In this document: positions 7,803 through 15,391 of the stretch, piece after piece
Layout: each line of letters begins with the position of its first letter
How positions within the stretch are numbered: the first letter of the stretch is position 1
Assembly: GCA_020353135.1 (NCBI GenBank)
Contig: CP070688.1
Coordinates: 476,177-497,438, forward strand
Direction: 5' to 3'
Source of the DNA: Chloroflexota bacterium
Lineage (GTDB): Bacteria; Chloroflexota; Anaerolineae; Promineifilales; Promineifilaceae
Length of the DNA stretch: 21,262 bases
Notes under the pieces: generated by a model
Databases searched by the model: none
Told to the model about the DNA's origin: nothing
The model's input: the letters and a program-made list of their open reading frames with translations, nothing else
Program-made: the position numbers and the translations under genes

Positions 7803-8969
7803 CTACATCAACATCAGGCGGTGCTTTAATCCGGTGCCGGTATTGAAGATCAAGACTCGCTCGTCGGGCTTTATCCAACCATCCTTGACCAGGGGCAGCA
7901 GGGCGCCGGCCGTGGCCGCGCCTTCCAGGCACGGGAAGATGCCTTCGCTGGCCGATAGCCAGGCCTGGGCTTCGCGGATCTCATTGTCGGAGAGGGCGAC
8001 GGCCGTGCCGCCGCTTTCGCGAAGCGCGCGTAACATCAGCCGGCTGCCAATGGCCACCGGCACCCGCAGACCGCCGGCAAGCGTGGCTGCATCCGGCCAG
8101 GGATCGGCGACCTCCGCCCCATCGTGAAATGCCTTGACGATGGGCGCACAGCCGTCAGCCTGGACACAAACCATGCGCGGTCGGTGATCGCCGATCCAGC
8201 CCAAGGCCTGCATCTCCTCAAAGGCTTTCCACATGCCGATCAGTCCGGTCCCACCGCCAGTGGGATAGATGATGACATCAGGCAATTGCCAGTCGAAGGC
8301 CAGGGCAAGCTCGTAGCCCATGATTTTCTTGCCCTCAAGCCGGTAAGGTTCCTTCAAGGTAGAGACGTCGAACCAGCCGGCCTCGGCCGCGGCGGCGGCC
8401 GCTTCCCGGCCAGCGTCGTTTATCAAGCCGCTGATCAGCTTCAGATCGGCGCCGGCCATCTGCACTTCCAGGATATTGATCAACGGTGCGTCCTGAGGCA
8501 TGTAGACGTGGGCAGGCAGTCCGGCTCGCGCCGCGTAGGCGGCCAACGCCCCGCCTGCGTTGCCGGCCGTGGGAATCACGAATTCCTCAGCGCCCAATTC
8601 ATGGGCCCGGCTGACGGCCGCGGCTAAACCTAAGGCCTTAAAGCTGCCAGTAGGATTCTGGCCCTCGTCTTTAAGGAAGAGCTGCTTGAGTCCCAGAGAA
8701 TCACCTAGCTGGCCCACCTTCAGGATCGGCCGGCCGCCCTCGCCTAAAGTGACGATGAATGCCTGATCGCGAACCGGTAATAGCTCCCGAAAACGCCACA
8801 TATTGGCCGCCCGGCCGGCAAAGACGTCACGGTCCACTTCGCGAGCGGCCTTTTCCAGATCATAGCGAGCCAGAAGCGGCAGGCCACAACTAGGGCAAAC
8901 TCGGATAAGTTGCTCGGCGCTGTGCTCGGCCTGGCAGTGCGAACACTCCAGGTGAGTCAGGTAGCTCAT
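7803..8969 (-). CDS. thrC: Threonine synthase (PLP-dependent, fold type II)
   Basis: 388 aa, complete, with GAGGA about 9 nt before the ATG. The enzyme converts O-phosphohomoserine to threonine in the cytoplasm, the last step of threonine synthesis. An N-terminal zinc-ribbon (CSHC at 9-12, CPSC at 25-28) leads into the catalytic domain. The Schiff-base lysine is K111 in NPTGSFKALG, the PLP-phosphate loop is GGGTG at 237-241, and the TAGNAGGALAAYAA segment (133-146) is typical. No homoserine kinase or dehydrogenase gene lies next to it. It sits 82 nt after the response regulator gene on the same strand. A related fold-II enzyme such as cysteate synthase is possible but less likely. Confidence 0.85.
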   Translation of the reverse strand: MSYLTHLECSHCQAEHSAEQLIRVCPSCGLPLLARYDLEKAAREVDRDVFAGRAANMWRFRELLPVRDQAFIVTLGEGGRPILKVGQLGDSLGLKQLFLKDEGQNPTGSFKALGLAAAVSRAHELGAEEFVIPTAGNAGGALAAYAARAGLPAHVYMPQDAPLINILEVQMAGADLKLISGLINDAGREAAAAAAEAGWFDVSTLKEPYRLEGKKIMGYELALAFDWQLPDVIIYPTGGGTGLIGMWKAFEEMQALGWIGDHRPRMVCVQADGCAPIVKAFHDGAEVADPWPDAATLAGGLRVPVAIGSRLMLRALRESGGTAVALSDNEIREAQAWLSASEGIFPCLEGAATAGALLPLVKDGWIKPDERVLIFNTGTGLKHRLMLM

Positions 8970-9051
8970 CGCAGGATCCTCGGGAAATGAAATGAGAGGC
9001 AGAAACGTTGAACGCCAGGCAGACGTCTATCGGCAGCCGAGCCGGCCCGGA

Positions 9052-9486
9052 TCACGAGGCGCTTATGTACTTCGCCGGAATAACTCTGCCAGACCTGGTA
9101 AGCCGTGATCGCTCTGGCGCTCCGACATAATGGCGTATGACAGCCTGGATTTGTTGAATATCGGCCGGTTTGTGCAAGATACCATCACAACCGGTCGCCT
9201 GGGCTGCGGCCATCGCCTCGCCATGACCGTAAGCCGTCAAAACGACGACCGGCACATCGCGAAGGGTCGGCGAGGCCTTCAACCGGCGAATTAGTTCCTG
9301 ACCAGGCATGGTCCCAGGCAAGCGCAGATCGACGAAGATCAGATCCGGCCGGTGGGCCAGGGCCATGTCAAGGCCACTCTGACCCTCGGCGGCAGTCAGG
9401 AATTCGTGACCTTCGGCCCCGACGATGCGCTTGATTAGCAACATATTGTTGAAGTGGTCCTCGACGTACAGAACTCGTTTGGTCAT
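9052..9486 (-). CDS. Single-domain response regulator (CheY/DivK-like)
   Basis: The 144-aa protein is one receiver domain with no output domain. The acidic pocket is E9-D10, the phospho-acceptor D53 (FVDLRLPG), the switch threonine T84 (VVLTAYGHG) and the conserved lysine K106 (LHKPAD). The opening VLYVEDHFNNMLLIKRI resembles DivK-type regulators. Residues 120-144 form a short basic tail outside the domain. GAGG lies 6 nt before the ATG. No histidine kinase is nearby, so its partner is unknown. It diverges from the LysR gene and may be read together with threonine synthase 82 nt downstream. Confidence 0.88.
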   Translation of the reverse strand: MTKRVLYVEDHFNNMLLIKRIVGAEGHEFLTAAEGQSGLDMALAHRPDLIFVDLRLPGTMPGQELIRRLKASPTLRDVPVVVLTAYGHGEAMAAAQATGCDGILHKPADIQQIQAVIRHYVGAPERSRLTRSGRVIPAKYISAS

Positions 9487-9605
9487 CTTCGCCTCTACCT
9501 GTTCGGATCTCCATCCGCGTGGAATCTATAGGTCAAATGGACATGGATTAGCGCGTTCTCCATAGACCTTAACATGATCGCGCATGGGGTTCAAGACAAT
9601 AATAT

Positions 9606-9643
9606 TTATGAATTAGATAGTTTTTGTCTATAATTGCAATTAT
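9606..9643 (+). promoter_or_regulatory. LysR promoter with LTTR box and 14-bp palindrome
   Basis: TATAAT (9629-9634) is a perfect -10 box with a weak TTATGA (9606-9611) 17 nt upstream. ATAG-N7-CTAT (9617-9631) contains the T-N11-A arrangement recognised by LysR-type regulators. It overlaps the -10 and abuts the perfect palindrome ATAATTGCAATTAT (9630-9643). This placement suits autorepression of the LysR gene and possible control of the divergent response regulator, whose start is 130 nt away. The AT-rich tract at 9595-9645 stands out against its GC-rich flanks. Confidence 0.5.
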
Positions 9644-9689
9644 CCAAGGCGACCAGGGAAGCGTCGGTGAAGCAAAGGCCGGAGTCACG

Positions 9690-10577
9690 ATGGAACTGAG
9701 ACAATTGGAAGCGTTGGTGGCCATTGCCAAGGAAGGCAGCTTCACCCGGGCGGCCGATACCCTGGCCATCAGCCAGCCGTCTCTCAGCGCTCGCGTCCGC
9801 CGGTTAGAACGTCATCTCAATTGCCGCCTGATCGATCGCCATTCACGTCCGGTTCGTCTGACCGCCCAGGGCAAGGCTTTTCTGCCCTATGCGGAGCGGG
9901 CGCTATACATCCTGGAGGCGGCCGAGGAACTCGTCCAGGATCGGCGACTGGAGTCGACGGTGCAACTCAGAGTGGCCTGTACATTCTCGGTATCGACTTA
10001 CTTGATGCCTCAGGTAGTCGACGACTTCAGCGGGGCGTTTCCTCGGGCCGAATTGTACCTCGAGGCGGGTAATTCCGAATTCGCGGTCAGCCAGCTGGCC
10101 GATGGCCTGGTGAATCTGGCGCTGGCGGCGGCCTTTCCCGAGTATCTCAGCCAAACTCAGGTCTTGTTACAGTTACACGATCAGATGACGGCCGCCGTCG
10201 CACCCGGACATCCGTTAGTCGGCGGCGTCGACATACCCGTCGCCAACATCTGGCCGTACCGGGTTCTGTTGATTCATTGGGGCCCAGTATTTCATGCCTA
10301 CGTGGACAGCCTGCGTCAGCTGAGTGCTAATCGGGGCCCATTAGTACGTCTGCCGCTGGCTGGGGCATTGCCTATGGCGCGGCGGCCGGACACCGTCACT
10401 TTTATGCCCCGCCGGCTGGTTAAACCATCAGGCCTGGCCGAGGTGCGGCTGAGCGACTTCTCCTTTGGCTGGGACGTCGCTCTGTTGACGCGACCCGGCC
10501 GATCCCTGGCCAGCTTGGAGCAAGCCTTCGCGGATATCGTCCAGCGGGTGTGGCAAGCTAGCGAGCCCGGCCGCTAG
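9690..10577 (+). CDS. LysR-family transcriptional regulator
   Basis: Start at ATG 9690 (295 aa) because GGAG lies 5 nt upstream and the protein then opens with the canonical MELRQLEALVAIAKEGSF of LysR regulators. The winged helix-turn-helix covers about 1-60, with recognition segment ISQPSLSARVRRLE near 33-46. A linker helix follows, then an effector-binding domain (about 90-295) that detects a small molecule and alters DNA bending. The ligand cannot be predicted. It is transcribed away from the response regulator gene, the usual arrangement for an LTTR and a target, so that gene (and the thrC unit) is a candidate target. Confidence 0.9.
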   Translation: MELRQLEALVAIAKEGSFTRAADTLAISQPSLSARVRRLERHLNCRLIDRHSRPVRLTAQGKAFLPYAERALYILEAAEELVQDRRLESTVQLRVACTFSVSTYLMPQVVDDFSGAFPRAELYLEAGNSEFAVSQLADGLVNLALAAAFPEYLSQTQVLLQLHDQMTAAVAPGHPLVGGVDIPVANIWPYRVLLIHWGPVFHAYVDSLRQLSANRGPLVRLPLAGALPMARRPDTVTFMPRRLVKPSGLAEVRLSDFSFGWDVALLTRPGRSLASLEQAFADIVQRVWQASEPGR

Positions 10578-10652
10578 TATCTGCCACTGGCTCCTGGTTT
10601 TCTCTCTGCTTTGTCCTATAATTCCAAGACCTTACTGTCCTGCTTGTGCCTC

Positions 10653-10668
10653 GCTAGACGAATCTAGC
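10653..10668. other. Perfect 6-bp inverted repeat between LysR and glycosyltransferase genes
   Basis: GCTAGA (10653-10658) and TCTAGC (10663-10668) flank CGAA. No T-run follows, so it is not a good terminator. It lies 75 nt after the LysR stop and about 63 nt before the glycosyltransferase ATG, and could be an operator or a leader hairpin. Confidence 0.35.
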
Positions 10669-10730
10669 CAGATAAATTGAAGAAGGGCCACTAAATAAAC
10701 TGTCTCGGCTCATCCACTGCCTTGTAACTC

Positions 10731-11405
10731 ATGAAACTGACTGTCATCATTCCCATCTACAACGAAGCTTCGACGCTGGCAATTCTTCTCGACCGCGTCC
10801 GGGCAGTCGAGATAGAAAAAGAGATCATCGTCGTCGACGACGGATCGGACCAGGCCACGAAGGAAGAATTGGCCCAGGCCGTTGCGGACGACATCATCCT
10901 TCTGACGCACCCTAAGAATCGTGGCAAGGGAACAGCCGTCCGCACCGCCCTGGCCCAGGCGAGCGGAGACGCCGTCATCATCCAGGATGCAGATCTGGAG
11001 TATTTTCCCGAAGATTACGCGAATTTGGTTAACGTGTATGTCGACAACGACGCGAGTGCAGTCTACGGAGTCCGCGATTTGAGCCACCGATCGCGTTTGA
11101 TGCGCTGGGGGAACCAGGCCATGACCTGGGCTACCAATGTCCTCTACGGTCAAGATCTAAATGACATGGAAACGTGTTATAAGCTCATCGATCGGGAGTT
11201 GCTGCAATCGCTAGAGTTGAAGAGTCGGCGATTTGAGATTGAGGCCGAGATTACAGCCAAGCTGTTGCGATCAGGGGTGACGATTTTGGAAGCGCCGATA
11301 CGCTATGAACATCGGGAAGAAGGCAAAAAGCTAACCCCGATGGACGGTTTGCCGACGCTGAGCAAATTGATCACCAGCCGCGCCTGGCGGCCGGATCAAA
11401 GGTAG
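10731..11405 (+). CDS. Family 2 glycosyltransferase (DPM1/polyprenyl-phosphate type)
   Basis: The 224-aa protein has a GT-A fold N-terminus: VIIPIYNEA (5-13), nucleotide-sugar motif VVDDGSD (34-40), NRGKGTAVR near 63-71, and metal-binding QDADLEY (85-91). NDMETCYKL and RRFEIEAE are the acceptor-side motifs of dolichol-phosphate mannose synthase-like enzymes. There is no membrane helix, so it should act at the cytoplasmic membrane face as a soluble enzyme loading a sugar onto a lipid carrier; sugar and carrier are unknown. No clear Shine-Dalgarno precedes ATG 10731, and the start is supported by the immediate MKLTVIIP strand. The 3' end overlaps the convergent hydrolase gene by 10 nt. Confidence 0.88.
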   Translation: MKLTVIIPIYNEASTLAILLDRVRAVEIEKEIIVVDDGSDQATKEELAQAVADDIILLTHPKNRGKGTAVRTALAQASGDAVIIQDADLEYFPEDYANLVNVYVDNDASAVYGVRDLSHRSRLMRWGNQAMTWATNVLYGQDLNDMETCYKLIDRELLQSLELKSRRFEIEAEITAKLLRSGVTILEAPIRYEHREEGKKLTPMDGLPTLSKLITSRAWRPDQR

Positions 11406-12256
11406 CTGCCGGGTTGGTCAGGCGGCAATCCGGCGATAAACGCCTTAATCTCAGCCGCCACATCATTCGGCTTCTCCATGGGCAACAGATGCCCGCTCCC
11501 TTGAAACTCCTTGAATCGGGCGGCCGGCTGCAGCTGCTGCCACAGCGACCACGCTCCTTCAAATAAGGTATCCGTTTCCCGGGCGCGCATGGCCAATGTG
11601 GGATGGGTGACTTCTGGAATCAGCTCCCAAACACCGGTGGGCGGTAAGGAATAGATGTGCGCTTCCCACTCCGGCGAATACAAGAGACAGATCTCGTCAC
11701 CATTTTCCCCGAATGTACCATAACGTACGTAATCCCACATCCCTTCGTCTGATAGGCGACGGAAGACCCGTTTCGAGCGGTAATGGTCGAAGACTTCCTG
11801 GCGACTAGTCCACCCGTTGCGGCGCTCGCGGGTGATCTTAATGAGGCGTGTCTCGTCAAGATCTTCCAAGGTTGTTCCGGCAATCAGCAATTCGAGCACA
11901 TGCTTGGGCAAGAAGACAGGTTCGATAAGCACCAAAGCGCGGAACAGATCCGGGCGTTTCAAGGAAGCCATCATAGTCGCCACCGCTCCCAGGGAGTGCC
12001 CGACTCCGATGACATCCCTGAGACTCAGCTGATCGAAGAAACGAATGAGATCGTCGGCCACTCCATCCCAGTCCTTCAGTTCTTCCGGCTGGCTGCCAGG
12101 CCAGAGCGGCCGGTGATGTATGGCCAGAACACGATAATCAGCGGCCATGAGCGTCAGCAATTTACGGTAGGCGCCGGGCGGATAGGCATTGGCCGAGGCG
12201 AAATGGAGTGGTATTCCGCGGCCGCCGAAATCGTCGAAAGGGATATCAGCGATCAT
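11396..12256 (-). CDS. Alpha/beta hydrolase
   Basis: The 286-aa protein has an alpha/beta-hydrolase fold with nucleophile S88 in GVGHSLGA. H256 in GSGHLLPMEKP is the catalytic histidine, and D229 in RETDT a plausible acid. A variable lid (about 120-205) gives no substrate clue, so esterase, lyase-like or hydrolase activity on a small molecule are all possible. The ATG overlaps the stop of the upstream helicase gene (ATGA), so the two are very likely co-transcribed and translationally coupled. Whether this link has functional meaning is unknown. It has the size and layout of the family and no signal peptide. Confidence 0.85.
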   Translation of the reverse strand: MIADIPFDDFGGRGIPLHFASANAYPPGAYRKLLTLMAADYRVLAIHHRPLWPGSQPEELKDWDGVADDLIRFFDQLSLRDVIGVGHSLGAVATMMASLKRPDLFRALVLIEPVFLPKHVLELLIAGTTLEDLDETRLIKITRERRNGWTSRQEVFDHYRSKRVFRRLSDEGMWDYVRYGTFGENGDEICLLYSPEWEAHIYSLPPTGVWELIPEVTHPTLAMRARETDTLFEGAWSLWQQLQPAARFKEFQGSGHLLPMEKPNDVAAEIKAFIAGLPPDQPGSYL

Positions 12257-14886
12257 CGTCGCTCATCTGCAAAGGGAGCAGGGCCGTTTGCCCGGCCGGA
12301 TTGAGCTTCATGGTCCAGGCCAGGGCCTTCTGCATAAACCAGGTCGACGCCGTCGACATGCCGGGAGAGCATGTCAAGCAGACGGCCTGTGACCGCCTTC
12401 GTCTCCGGCCCGATCTCGCCAGGCGGACCGACGCAGGCCGGGCAGCCATCCCGGCAACGGCAATCGGCGACCAACTCGCGGGCCGAAGCCAGCAACTCGT
12501 CACGCAGTTCGAAGAGACGTTGGCTGAAGCCAACGCCGGCTGCAACGCGCTCGTAGACGACCACGGTTGGCGCTTGGGTCAATGGGTTGCGATTTTCGGC
12601 GCTCACTTGAATGTCGCCCGGATCACACATGAGATAGAGTGGGGCCAGATTACCCAGAACATAGGCCAGACCACCTAGGGCCGAGCGGGTCTGTTGGCCA
12701 GCCTCAGCCCTCCGGTGGCAGCTGGCGCATAGCGTCACCAGGTTATCGAGCTCGTTGGCTTGGCGATAGGCTTCGTTCTTGTGTGACTCGTAGCCGTAGT
12801 CGCGGAAGGGCCGGATATGATGGACGTGTAAGCCCAGACCCGGTCGGGCGGTCGCGCCGCATGTTCGACAACGATGGCCATCCCGGTCTAGCGCCTTCTG
12901 GCGCTGCTCCCGCCAATTGGGCCCATAGTTATTGGGTGCTACGAGAATACCCGCGGCGACCAGCCGCTCAGTCAAATCCTGGCCAAAGACCAGCCAGTAA
13001 CCGTCAGTATCAAGCTCGCTCTCTGGCAAATCTATCTCGCCGAAGCCCAGTGTCTCATGGGTGTATCGCTTTATTTTGCGAAAACCGGTGGCCCTGGTGA
13101 CGACCACCACCTGGCCGTACGCATGGGCCAGACCGGCCGAGTCAACCTCGGCTTCAGGGCTCAAGCTGCGAATGGTGCTGCTCATACTGGAACGGGTGTA
13201 GTAATCCACGTCGACCGGCAAGACATCGGCCTGCCGGCCGTCCCAATCCAGGCTGTCGACCCGGTAGGTGCGCGCCAGGTGCATATAGATGGCGCCTTCA
13301 TACGCCAACAGGGGAACGCTATCCAAATCAATCTCGCCTATCACCCGGGGCGATGAACCGCTGACATCCTGGATTACGACCGTGTCGTCTCCACTGGTTC
13401 GCAATGAAAACTCATGAGCCGGAAGGCCTCCACCCAGCCAGTGGTACTGATCATTCGTCCGGTAAGCCAGGCCGGCTTCGGCCAATGTTTCCAGCAAGGC
13501 CGAGACATCTCCGTAACCTCCGAAGGCCTCGTCCTCGCGCAAGGGGATCTCATAGGCAGCGCAGGCCAGGTGGCGAGTGATGATTCGCAAATTATCCGGA
13601 TTGCAGAGGGCGTGCTCGGGTGAACGGCCGAAAAGGTAGCGCGGGTGACGGCAGATGTATTGATCCAGCGGGCTGGCGCCGGCAACTAGGATGGCGGCCG
13701 ACTGCGTTTCGCGGCGGCCGGCGCGGCCGGCTTGTTGCCAGGTAGAAGCGACAGAACCGGGATACCCGGTTAGAATGGAGGCCGACAGACGGCCGATGTC
13801 GATCCCCAGTTCCAGGGCATTAGTAGCGACGACGCCCCGAATCTCTCCATCCCGCAAGCCTTGCTCGATGGCCCGGCGCTCCAGAGGCAAATACCCGCCG
13901 CTGTAGCCCACGACCGACTCGGGCTCGCGACCCTCTTCGACCATTTCATCTTTCAGGTAGGTGAGCAATAGTTCCACGCTCTGGCGGGCCCGTGCGAACA
14001 CGATCGTTTGAATGTCCCGGCTAAAAAAAGAAGCGGCGGCATCCTTGGCCACGAGGACGGCGCTGCGGCGAAGGCCCAATTCCTCGTCTATTATGGGTGG
14101 ATTGTAGAGGATGAAGTGTTTCTCGCCGGCCGGCGCCCCGTTGTCCGGCTCTTCAACGGAGACAAATGGCTCTTCTACCAGGCGCTCAGCATGTTCCTTG
14201 GGATTGGCGATGGTGGCCGAACAACAGATGAACTGGGGATCGGAGCCATAAAAATGACAGATTCTCTTGAGACGGCGCAACACATTGGCCACATGACTGC
14301 CGAAGACGCCGCGATAGACGTGCATCTCGTCGAGGACGATGTAGGCCAGTTGGGAGAAGAGGCTCCGCCACGCCGTGTGCTGGGGTAGAATGCCCGCGTG
14401 AAGCATGTCCGGGTTGGTGATCAGGATACCCGACGACTTCCGAATCTGATACCGCTGACTTTGGGCCGTGTCGCCGTCATAGCTCTGGGCGACGACAGGC
14501 AGTGAGCCAGCGCCAATCAGAGCGGAGGTTTCGGCTAGTTGATCGTGGGCCAGTGCCTTGGTAGGAAAAAGATAGAGGGCTCGGGCAGCCGGTTGGGCCA
14601 AAAGACTATCCAGTACGGGTACGGTGTAGCATAGCGATTTGCCCGAAGCTGTAGTCGTGGAAACGACGACATTTGCGCCAGATAATGCGGACTGAATCGC
14701 CGTCTGCTGGTGGCTATAGAATGTGGTGATTCCGCGAGATTCGAGCGCGGTACTCAGTTGTGGCGCCAACCTTTCTGGCACGGCCACAGCACGCGCCGGC
14801 CGGGCAGGCAAACGTTCCCAGGCAACTACCTGGCTCATGAAATCACGATTCATTCTTAGAGAAGCTAACACGTCGGGCAATAACAT
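12253..14886 (-). CDS. MrfA/YprA-like DNA helicase with inserted HNH nuclease domain
   Basis: 877 aa. Superfamily 2 helicase core: FYSHQQTAI (56-64), Walker A STTTASGKS (76-84), DEMH box (186-189), SAT (223-225), TNALELGIDI (355-364) and QQAGRAGRR (384-392). The C-terminus has the DUF1998 signature of MrfA/YprA: LAPLYLMCDPGD (748-758), ERVAAGVGFSQRLFE (779-793) and a zinc-type cluster C809, C811, C815, C818. Between the post-helicase region and DUF1998 lies an HNH domain (about 655-730; nt 12697-12924): C673/C676, H689-H690 in HVHHIRPF, N715, then C720/C723-H724. Bacillus MrfA (about 750 aa) is a 3'-5' helicase for mitomycin repair acting with nuclease MrfB; here a nuclease may be built in. 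It starts beside oriC, probably leaderless, and overlaps the hydrolase gene by 4 nt. Confidence 0.88.
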   Translation of the reverse strand: MLLPDVLASLRMNRDFMSQVVAWERLPARPARAVAVPERLAPQLSTALESRGITTFYSHQQTAIQSALSGANVVVSTTTASGKSLCYTVPVLDSLLAQPAARALYLFPTKALAHDQLAETSALIGAGSLPVVAQSYDGDTAQSQRYQIRKSSGILITNPDMLHAGILPQHTAWRSLFSQLAYIVLDEMHVYRGVFGSHVANVLRRLKRICHFYGSDPQFICCSATIANPKEHAERLVEEPFVSVEEPDNGAPAGEKHFILYNPPIIDEELGLRRSAVLVAKDAAASFFSRDIQTIVFARARQSVELLLTYLKDEMVEEGREPESVVGYSGGYLPLERRAIEQGLRDGEIRGVVATNALELGIDIGRLSASILTGYPGSVASTWQQAGRAGRRETQSAAILVAGASPLDQYICRHPRYLFGRSPEHALCNPDNLRIITRHLACAAYEIPLREDEAFGGYGDVSALLETLAEAGLAYRTNDQYHWLGGGLPAHEFSLRTSGDDTVVIQDVSGSSPRVIGEIDLDSVPLLAYEGAIYMHLARTYRVDSLDWDGRQADVLPVDVDYYTRSSMSSTIRSLSPEAEVDSAGLAHAYGQVVVVTRATGFRKIKRYTHETLGFGEIDLPESELDTDGYWLVFGQDLTERLVAAGILVAPNNYGPNWREQRQKALDRDGHRCRTCGATARPGLGLHVHHIRPFRDYGYESHKNEAYRQANELDNLVTLCASCHRRAEAGQQTRSALGGLAYVLGNLAPLYLMCDPGDIQVSAENRNPLTQAPTVVVYERVAAGVGFSQRLFELRDELLASARELVADCRCRDGCPACVGPPGEIGPETKAVTGRLLDMLSRHVDGVDLVYAEGPGLDHEAQSGRANGPAPFADERR

Positions 14887-14893
14887 GCAGTCA

Positions 14894-14899
14894 ATTATA
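14894..14899 (-). promoter_or_regulatory. Perfect -10 box placing the helicase ATG at the transcript start
   Basis: On the minus strand TATAAT (14899-14894) is followed by only 7 nt before the ATG (14886), so a transcript would start at or 1 nt before the start codon and be leaderless. No Shine-Dalgarno precedes this ATG, and no -35 match is seen at 16-18 nt. AACCGGTT (14899-14906), a perfect palindrome, overlaps the box and could be an operator. Confidence 0.45.
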
Positions 14900-14919
14900 A
14901 CCGGTTTAGTGGACCCAGC

Positions 14920-15300
14920 TTTCGGTAATAATAGTTATCCACCAATTTGTTCATTATTATCTATTAGAAATAGTAACCGTAGTAGGGGCTGTGGATATGT
15001 GCATAAGTACCCTATTCCCCCTGCATAAGGGACTGCTAAAGATGTTGACCCACATCTGTAGTCGTTTGTCTTTCATGTTGCGGAATAACCTGTGGATGAA
15101 GTAGCGGATAACTCCCGATAACTTATGTTAACTATTTTGAGGCGAACTTGACCCTCTTGACGCAAAAACGGTATATGTGGAAGTTAAACCGCCGAATATC
15201 CCGATATGTAGCCGTATTTCTGAATAAGAACAAATGAGCGGCGGATGAATTCTCCACCAAAACTCACAGTTTTCCACAACTTTCTCACACTTATCCACAG
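14920..15300. other. oriC: Candidate chromosomal replication origin (oriC)
   Basis: This non-coding region lies between the 3' end of dnaA and the helicase gene. DnaA boxes: TTATCCACA, perfect (15291-15299, +); TTATCCACC (14935-14943, +); ATATCCACA (14998-14990, -); TCATCCACA (15099-15091, -); TTTTCCACA (15270-15278, +). On the minus strand the 14990 box is followed by GCCCC, then trinucleotides TAC TAC GGT TAC TAT TTC (14984-14967) and an AT-rich tract to about 14944. This is the box, GC spacer, DnaA-trio, unwinding-element order of the Bacillus basal unwinding system, with the same polarity relative to dnaA. Other repeats: TGCATAAG at 15000 and 15022 (22 nt apart) and GATAACT at 15107 and 15117 (10 nt apart). 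Confidence 0.8.
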
Positions 15301-15306
15301 AAAAGC

Positions 15307-15342
15307 AAAAAAAAAGACCGGGTCCCTATCGAACCCGGTCTT
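15307..15342 (-). terminator. Rho-independent terminator of dnaA
   Basis: On the minus strand AAGACCGGGT (15342-15333) pairs perfectly with ACCCGGTCTT (15323-15314) around a 9-nt loop and is followed by seven T. It lies 50 nt after the dnaA stop and 8 nt before the perfect DnaA box, so dnaA transcription should halt just before the origin. Confidence 0.93.
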
Positions 15343-15391
15343 ATGGCAGTGGTTCCTTGCCCAGACCCATATTTTGGGGTATGTCGATTAA

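Noticed and set aside
10653..10668. GCTAGA/TCTAGC hairpin as a terminator of the LysR gene
   Set aside because: Stem is only six pairs, AT-rich, and not followed by a T-run.
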